From: Funneliformis mosseae
Lineage: Eukaryota; Glomeromycota; Glomeromycetes; Glomerales; Glomeraceae
Direction of reading: 5' to 3'
Assembly: GCA_910592005.1 (NCBI GenBank)
Contig: CAJVPP010003211.1
Coordinates: forward strand, 1-12,285
DNA: 12,285 nt
A model generated the notes under the pieces. The model ran no database searches, had not been told where the DNA came from, and worked only from the letters and a program-made list of their open reading frames with translations. Positions 8,170 to 12,285 of the stretch are shown here, one piece after another; the stretch's first letter is position 1, and each line of letters begins with the position of its first letter. The position numbers were made by a program, and so were the translations under genes.

Positions 8170-9446
8170 AGGGTGCCATGGAAAATTTTCAATTAGTGCA
8201 GAAGTTCTCAAATTCAATGTTCCTCGTCGTCATTTCATCTTTGGTAAAGAATCCTTCAAGTAAATGATGATGGGTTTATATTCTATCACGTTGAAAAGGT
8301 CATATAATGAAATCTTTGAGAGATTATACATTGCTAATTCTGCATCAAATATAACACTAGACATTTAAAGACTTAAAATTTGCAACTGAATTTGGATTTG
8401 GTATTAGATTGGCAATCCTTTATGGATAGTGGATCTAGTGTCGACGTATCGTTAAAAGCACTTCTATCATAGTTCCTGAACCTCTTTACGAATCATTATC
8501 AAAATGGCTTTATATAAGATCCTGCATATCTACCGGATCGTAATACATCTATTATACATGCATATCCAAGAAAATCTAAAATTATTCGAGAAATTCCTCC
8601 ATGAGAAATTTTTAGACGATGGATTTTGAGGAGGTATTAAAGGTGGTGGAGATGTGCTAGATTCAGTTCGAGATTGCCCTGCTATAGATGCTGGTGTAAT
8701 CATTAGACAAATGGAAGTACTGTAACTTCGAATGGTAAATAAAATAATTATATTTCCCTTATGCTGTTCTTTTATCATAGGGGTTATATGGCATCATTAT
8801 TTACTAACGCATCATTATACATGGATGGAATTTGACTTTCTGATAAGGAAAAGTAAAATTGCTTATGATCTAATTTAGCGCGGTAAAATTCTGGAAATAT
8901 CAATATCTTCATTGACTGAAACATGAATTTGATTATGTAGAGGAAAGCTTCTCGGAGAAATTGGCTACTTGATGGCTGAAATGAAGAAACAATAATTCAT
9001 CCATCACCTGGTAGAACAATTTTTTTTTATTTGTTTTGAAAATTTATGATTTAATTCTAATTAATAATTGTCAATTGTTATCTAGTAATGTTATCATTCC
9101 GATACCTTCACTACGAAATGCTTTTTGATATTTAAACAAGTGATGACTGTAACCGTCTTTAGCATCTTGTACCAAATACCAAAATTATAAATGTGTATGG
9201 AACAAAACCGATAGTTCTTATTTTGTTTCTTCATCATTTCTTTAGGTGGTATTGGTAAAATTAGTTATAGCTTGTGGATTGGCTGAGACTTAAGATTATA
9301 TTAGAGGGGTTAAGTTTTCATGCGAAAAAATGTAGATCAATCCATGTAGGAGAAAAGCATTTAGCGTAGTTGAGTAAGAAAGGATTGGTTTAGCAATAAA
9401 GATTCATGACACAGTTCCTAGTGATTTATGCCAGACTGAAATGGGT
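8170..9446 (+). pseudogene. LYS2-like 2-aminoadipate reductase adenylation domain, decayed
   Basis: Pieces in different frames match, in order, the adenylation (AMP-binding) domain of fungal 2-aminoadipate reductase. That enzyme activates and reduces 2-aminoadipate in lysine synthesis. Seen: a SASNI patch (about 8328) like family EASNI; DPAYLPDRN (8518-8544) like DPAYPPDRQ; TSNG then THHYTWM across a 46-nt intron, like the SGSEG...RHYSLTHYYPWM region; LSDKEK (about 8839) like LSEKDK; PNTKIINVYGT (9172-9204), the YGTTE motif; GGIGKI and ACGLAE (to 9290), like GEVGEIYVRAGGLAEGY; and SDLCQTEMG (9420-9446), perhaps RTGDLGRY. Many stops and frameshifts separate them. No reductase or carrier domain is visible, so it is also truncated. 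The first 150 bp are unassigned. A related NRPS-like reductase is the alternative. Confidence 0.6.
8735..8780 (+). other. Predicted 46-nt intron in the LYS2-like pseudogene
   Basis: The sequence runs from GTAAAT to TTTATCATAG with a pyrimidine-rich 3' half. It lies between the TSNG remnant of the nucleotide-binding loop and the segment leading to THHYTWM, and splicing keeps the reading frame. A second GT...AG candidate spans about 9011-9085. Confidence 0.4.
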
Positions 9447-9684
9447 ATAATAATATTTCAATTATACATAAGGATTCACGTGATTCGTGGTCCGCAAAAA
9501 AATTTCTAGTTTTAATGTAATTAAGATATTTTTATTAAAAACTTAATAAAATAACGGTCAAAGAAAAGTACTGTAATAGGAGAGTCAAAAAAAAAAAAAA
9601 AAAATAAGTTTTATTGCAGGTTTTAAATATATCATAAATTGATTGTTACATTTCTAAAAAAAGTTATAAAAAAAAAATCCCGAA
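9447..9684. other. Non-coding with CACGTG site and poly-A tract
   Basis: This stretch holds a CACGTG palindrome at 9477-9482 and an 18-bp A run (9587-9604). I see no gene or RNA in it. The A run could be a decayed retroposon tail, but no target duplication was found. Confidence 0.35.
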
Positions 9685-9689
9685 ATGGT

Positions 9690-9785
9690 CGTTGATGATG
9701 GGTGGTAAGGTTGATTGTGGTGAAGTTGATGAGTTGATGACGGTAGAGGTAATGTTGATGATATGATGTTGATGTATTTATGTTG
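9690..9785. repeat. GTTGATG-rich imperfect minisatellite
   Basis: About eight imperfect copies of gttgatg/ggttgat are spread over 95 bp, with interruptions by ggtggt and gatgacgg. The G/T strand bias is striking in this window. Confidence 0.6.
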
Positions 9786-9810
9786 ATTAATTTGTAGATA
9801 AATAAAACGA

Positions 9811-9960
9811 TTAAGGAACTACCTTATAATCGTATAAATGTATTTCCTTCCTAAATGAATCAAGTTTTCTAAGCTCATTCCTATTATGTTTCCTAATATG
9901 TCCAAATGTCCCAACTTTGTCCCGTAAAATCCTACACCAAAATGTAAAATAAACATTATC
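9811..9960 (-). pseudogene. 49-codon coding-like relic, possible exon
   Basis: The minus-strand frame from 9960 to TAA 9811-9813 is open for 49 codons without ATG. Its composition is basic and protein-like (ILRDKVGTFGHIRKHN, RNELRKLDSFRKEIHLYDYK). A splice-acceptor-like GTGTAG lies just before this portion, at about 9929. An overlapping frame starting at ATG 9956 is also open, for 45 codons. I recognise no family, and which frame is real (if any) is unclear. Confidence 0.3.
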
Positions 9961-10287
9961 TTATTATTCTACCCCCAAAAAACTTGGATAATTAATTAAT
10001 CAAGCTGGTCAAGTTTGGCGATGCTGAAATATTTTAATGTTTTTGACGCTTCAGAATGAACCAAAATTCACGCATTCGAAATCTTAATATCTGATTTGAT
10101 GTTTTTCCTTCCTTTTTCCCAAAATCTATAAAAGAACCATAAAATAAGGCAACTCAACCGACTGCTTTCCAAAAAGCTTGAGACTGTAAAGGTTGCCTCT
10201 TCCCAAGCGAATGACCAAAAACTGAACAATAGGTACAGTTTATGAAATTGAATGTAAATTTTTTTTTTTTGTGAAATTTTTTTTTTT
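9961..10287. other. Intergenic or 3' region, two T12 runs
   Basis: The region contains T runs at 10259-10270 and 10277-10288 and a 7-bp inverted repeat (aggcaac/gttgcct, about 10147-10199). The minus-strand frame of the KEQEN repeats stays open through here to TGA 10154-10156, but beyond the lysine runs its composition is not convincing. Confidence 0.3.
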
Positions 10288-10465
10288 TAGACAATCTAAT
10301 TTTCTTGTTCTTTTGGACAGAACAATTTTCTTGTTCTTTAGATAGAACTAAATTTTCTTGTTCTTTTAGATAATCTATTGTACTTTTAGAAAGACCATTT
10401 TTTTGAACTTTTAGACGGATTAAATTTTCTTGTTCTTTTAGACAGTCTAATTTTCTTGTTCTTTG
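10288..10465 (-). repeat. 27-nt tandem repeat encoding KEQEN units
   Basis: The core attttcttgttctttta recurs on the plus strand with starts at 10299, 10325, 10352, 10397, 10424 and 10450, and a diverged copy lies near 10376. Spacing is 27 nt or 26 nt, with one 45-nt step (18+27). On the minus strand one frame reads through four units as 9-residue repeats (CLKEQENLIRLKVQKNGL, YLKEQENLVLSKEQENC). The two 26-nt steps are where the frame changes. Codon-sized periodicity argues that the array arose as coding sequence. Confidence 0.7.
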
Positions 10466-11785
10466 ACAGAATAAGAGAAAATTACAATTTTTTCTTCTCG
10501 TTCGGTTAGAATAGCTAAACTATTGCCTATTTATACATTTTAAAAAGGTAAATAATTGTTACTATTCTAAAATTTCCTATCCGTTATTTTAATTCCGGTT
10601 CCTGTCATGCTGGTCTTATTCCTGCCTGTTTTTTTCTGAAAACTACACAAGTTTCCTTGCTTCTACAGTATCCATAATACTTATAGTATCCTGATACTAA
10701 GATCTGTTCTTTCATAAAATTCCAAATCTACTTCATTATACTTCTTATCCTTTACTGCCTGATTAATGTAACAACTTTTATCTCTTGACTTGTAAAGTAT
10801 TTTGCTATCGTTTCTTTTACAAGTTTCACATTTGCCATTAAAATTCGTCTGATTTTTCGTAAAATAAAATTCTTTTTGGTCCCTTTCAATCTCATAATAT
10901 ATCGAATTTCCGTAATTTTGTCTGTCAATTGTACTGCCTGTTTTGTTTGATCATGTGCTTGTTTCTGCTGATTCCAAATCGTTTCTTCACATTCGATACA
11001 ATAATCTCTTTGGTCTCGTGCTTTTGGCATTAAACATTCTCTACATAGGTCTACTCCTGCTCATAAAAGTCGTTCATTTACTAGTTGTTCTGTGACCATT
11101 TCGGTTTATCATTATCCATCCATTCTTCTTTTAATTCCTGATCGTCAAATATCTCTCGTTCCGTGACTGTTCCTAGTCGATATTGTGCTCCTTGTGTTTC
11201 TTGTGCGTCTGCCTGTTCGTATCTTAATTTTAAATCCTTGAATAATTCTAATTCTTTTAATATCCATCTTTTGATATCCCCATATTCATCATCAAATGAA
11301 TAAATTTTGCCTCGTACTTTTGCTTCGATTTCGTTTACTGCCTGTATGTAATCCTGGAATATCTTTCCTTGTGCCTCTACGTCTTCTCTTATGTGTCCTA
11401 CTGCTGCCACACTTACTTTTGAACAATATCTTTTAAGCATGCATAGGCTGCTTCTGTCCTAGTTTCCTTATTTCTAATCTTCTGACTGATGATTGTCTAC
11501 ATATTCCTCTCTTTTCTTCCCATTTTCTGCCCGTTCCATAGAATAAAGCATTTTCATTATTTCCTGATCTATTTTCCTTTGATAATTTACGTATCCTTCT
11601 ACATATTCTTATTTAGTGTATTGATTGAATCGTTTTTCGTCGATTTGTCTAATCGTTTCCTCATTTCTTTTCTCGACTTTGTTCGATACTTTCTTCTAAT
11701 CTTTCGTATGTCTGTATTTTTCTTCTTTCAAGTTCTTCCTTGGTATTGTCTATTTTTCTTGTTCTTTAGGATAGTTGTCGGTCAT
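10288..11785 (-). pseudogene. Charged coiled-coil/zinc-ribbon-like protein, broken
   Basis: Family and function are not recognised. ATG at 11785 gives MTDNYPKEQEK, then frame changes. Blocks in consistent order follow: a Glu/Arg/Gln-rich helical region (11500-11750; IDNTKEELERRKIQTYERL, EETIRQIDEKRFNQY); an open 119-codon block (11081-11440) rich in Glu/Asp/Lys with GDIKRWILKELELFKDLKL; a frameshift near 11090; then CREC-X11-CIEC (Cys codons 11043-11045, 11034-11036, 10998-11000, 10989-10991), a zinc-ribbon-like pair, and a 92-codon basic block (10752-11030). The tail (to 10288) carries KEQEN repeats. At least four frameshifts and several stops (for example after NERLL) break it. The spacing suggests a protein of about 500 residues, probably coiled coil. 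A lineage-specific repeated family is likely. Sequencing error could explain some breaks. Confidence 0.55.
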
Positions 11786-11831
11786 ATATACAAACTAAGT
11801 GAAAATTAACACTTTTTTTAAAAAAAATAAT

Positions 11832-11890
11832 TGCCTTATAAATAATACTAAAATCGGTAATTTGGAAAGACTTTCATGTGATTGGCCGAT
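11832..11890 (-). promoter_or_regulatory. Putative CCAAT/TATA promoter of the coiled-coil gene
   Basis: On the minus strand a CCAAT box (11885-11881, within GGCCAATCACATG) is followed by a TATA-like TATTTATAA (11845-11837), 52-60 bp before the ATG at 11785. Spacing and order suit an RNA polymerase II promoter. Such motifs arise easily in AT-rich DNA. Confidence 0.35.
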
Positions 11891-12102
11891 CAGGTTACAC
11901 GAATTTTATAATAAATTTATTTTTTTGAAAAATTAAACTGCCCCGGAATATCAAGTTTATTATTATTATAATAAAATAAAAATAAAATATTTACAACAAA
12001 TTCAATAATAGAAATCTATAATAAGAAACGTAAAAAAAAAAAAAATACTATCACATGATAAAAGTTTCTTGTGATTTGCAACATACATTCCTTCTCGTCA
12101 AT
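11891..12102. other. Intergenic between two minus-strand genes
   Basis: This A/T-rich spacer holds AATAAA-type signals on the plus strand, an A14 run (12032-12045) and an ATCACATGAT near-palindrome (about 12050). No gene is seen. Confidence 0.4.
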
Positions 12103-12285
12103 TCATATTTTCTTACGTTTACGTGTTTTATCTTGATATTGCGATTTTAAATTTTTTTTCGAAATATTGATTTCGTCAATTGACGGTTTTTCTATTTCAG
12201 GTTCCTCCATTTCAGGTTCCATGATTTCTTGAGTAGGTTCCTGAGACTTCGCAGCTTGTTTTTTTCTGAAACCTTCAAACGTATC
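12103..12285 (-). CDS. C-terminal end of an unidentified protein, partial
   Basis: The minus-strand frame enters from the window's right edge and runs 60 codons without interruption to TGA 12103-12105. It starts DTFEGFRKKQAAKSQ, passes through an acidic, proline-punctuated stretch with repeated EPE/EP motifs (EPTQEIMEPEMEEPEIEKP), and ends in a basic tail (QYQDKTRKRKKI) that could be a nuclear localisation signal. A direct DNA repeat (atttcaggttcc, twice within 12190-12225) underlies the EPE motifs. The 5' part is outside the window, so no domain can be named. Its clean frame and higher GC make it the best candidate for a living gene here. Confidence 0.6.
   Translation of the reverse strand, partial: DTFEGFRKKQAAKSQEPTQEIMEPEMEEPEIEKPSIDEINISKKNLKSQYQDKTRKRKKI

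Noticed and set aside
8530..8778. 82-codon minus-strand open frame
   Set aside because: It overlaps the LYS2-like motifs (DPAYLPDRN and following) on the other strand, and its own composition matches nothing.
10141..10230. Possible tRNA-like fold around ggcaactc...ggttgcc
   Set aside because: No A-box or B-box consensus and no cloverleaf could be drawn; only a 7-bp stem is present.
11489..11809. 106-codon plus-strand open frame rich in Phe/Ile/Leu
   Set aside because: It is antisense to the charged coiled-coil gene. A Lys/Glu/Arg-rich strand automatically gives a hydrophobic, Phe-rich open complement.
1..12285. CRISPR array, bacterial operons or ribosome-binding sites
   Set aside because: Introns, TA-flanked pogo elements and CCAAT/TATA-type signals indicate a eukaryote. 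The only regular arrays are the 18-bp and 27-nt coding repeats, which have no spacers.

Overview
The window reads as a gene-poor, transposon-littered stretch of a very AT-rich eukaryotic genome, most likely a fungus. Evidence: short GT-AG introns (46 and 69 nt), a broken reading frame resembling the adenylation domain of fungal 2-aminoadipate reductase (LYS2), a pogo/Tigger-type DNA transposon with TA target duplications, MITEs and many homopolymer runs. The texture recalls arbuscular mycorrhizal fungi (Rhizophagus and relatives), but that is inference. I see no complete, clearly functional large gene. Nearly everything recognisable is a relic.

Layout. 1-3058 is AT-rich intergenic DNA with a MITE-like inverted repeat (about 594-770), an 88-codon start-less open frame (1146-1412), a palindrome and a hairpin. 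3059-3242 (minus) is a small putative gene or relic. It is divergent from a decayed plus-strand gene that begins near 3300 and resumes at 7024. A Tigger/pogo-like element (3952-7021) splits that gene at a TA. Removing the element and one TA rejoins the two halves in the same reading frame. The element carries a minus-strand transposase pseudogene (4203-6048) with an N-terminal helix-turn-helix region, all three DDE aspartates, an in-phase intron and a C-terminal PCNA-binding (PIP-box) motif. It is broken by about 13 stops and about four frameshifts, and many of the stops fit C-to-T/G-to-A decay.

7461-7606 is a 146-bp foldback MITE with 48-bp inverted repeats and a 9-bp target duplication, like Mutator-type elements. 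About 8170-9446 (plus) is the decayed LYS2-like pseudogene. 9690-9785 is a GTTGATG-rich minisatellite. 10288-11785 (minus) is an unrecognised, broken gene. It encodes a charged, probably coiled-coil protein with a CX2C-X11-CX2C zinc-ribbon-like motif and a C-terminal array of 27-nt (9-residue) KEQEN repeats, whose core also occurs at the protein's N terminus. It has a plausible CCAAT/TATA promoter. At the right edge, 12103-12285 (minus) is the intact C-terminal end of a gene that runs out of the window.

No operon-like or pathway logic links these genes. The window is best understood as layered decay: old genes, a transposon inserted into one of them, then heavy transition mutation.
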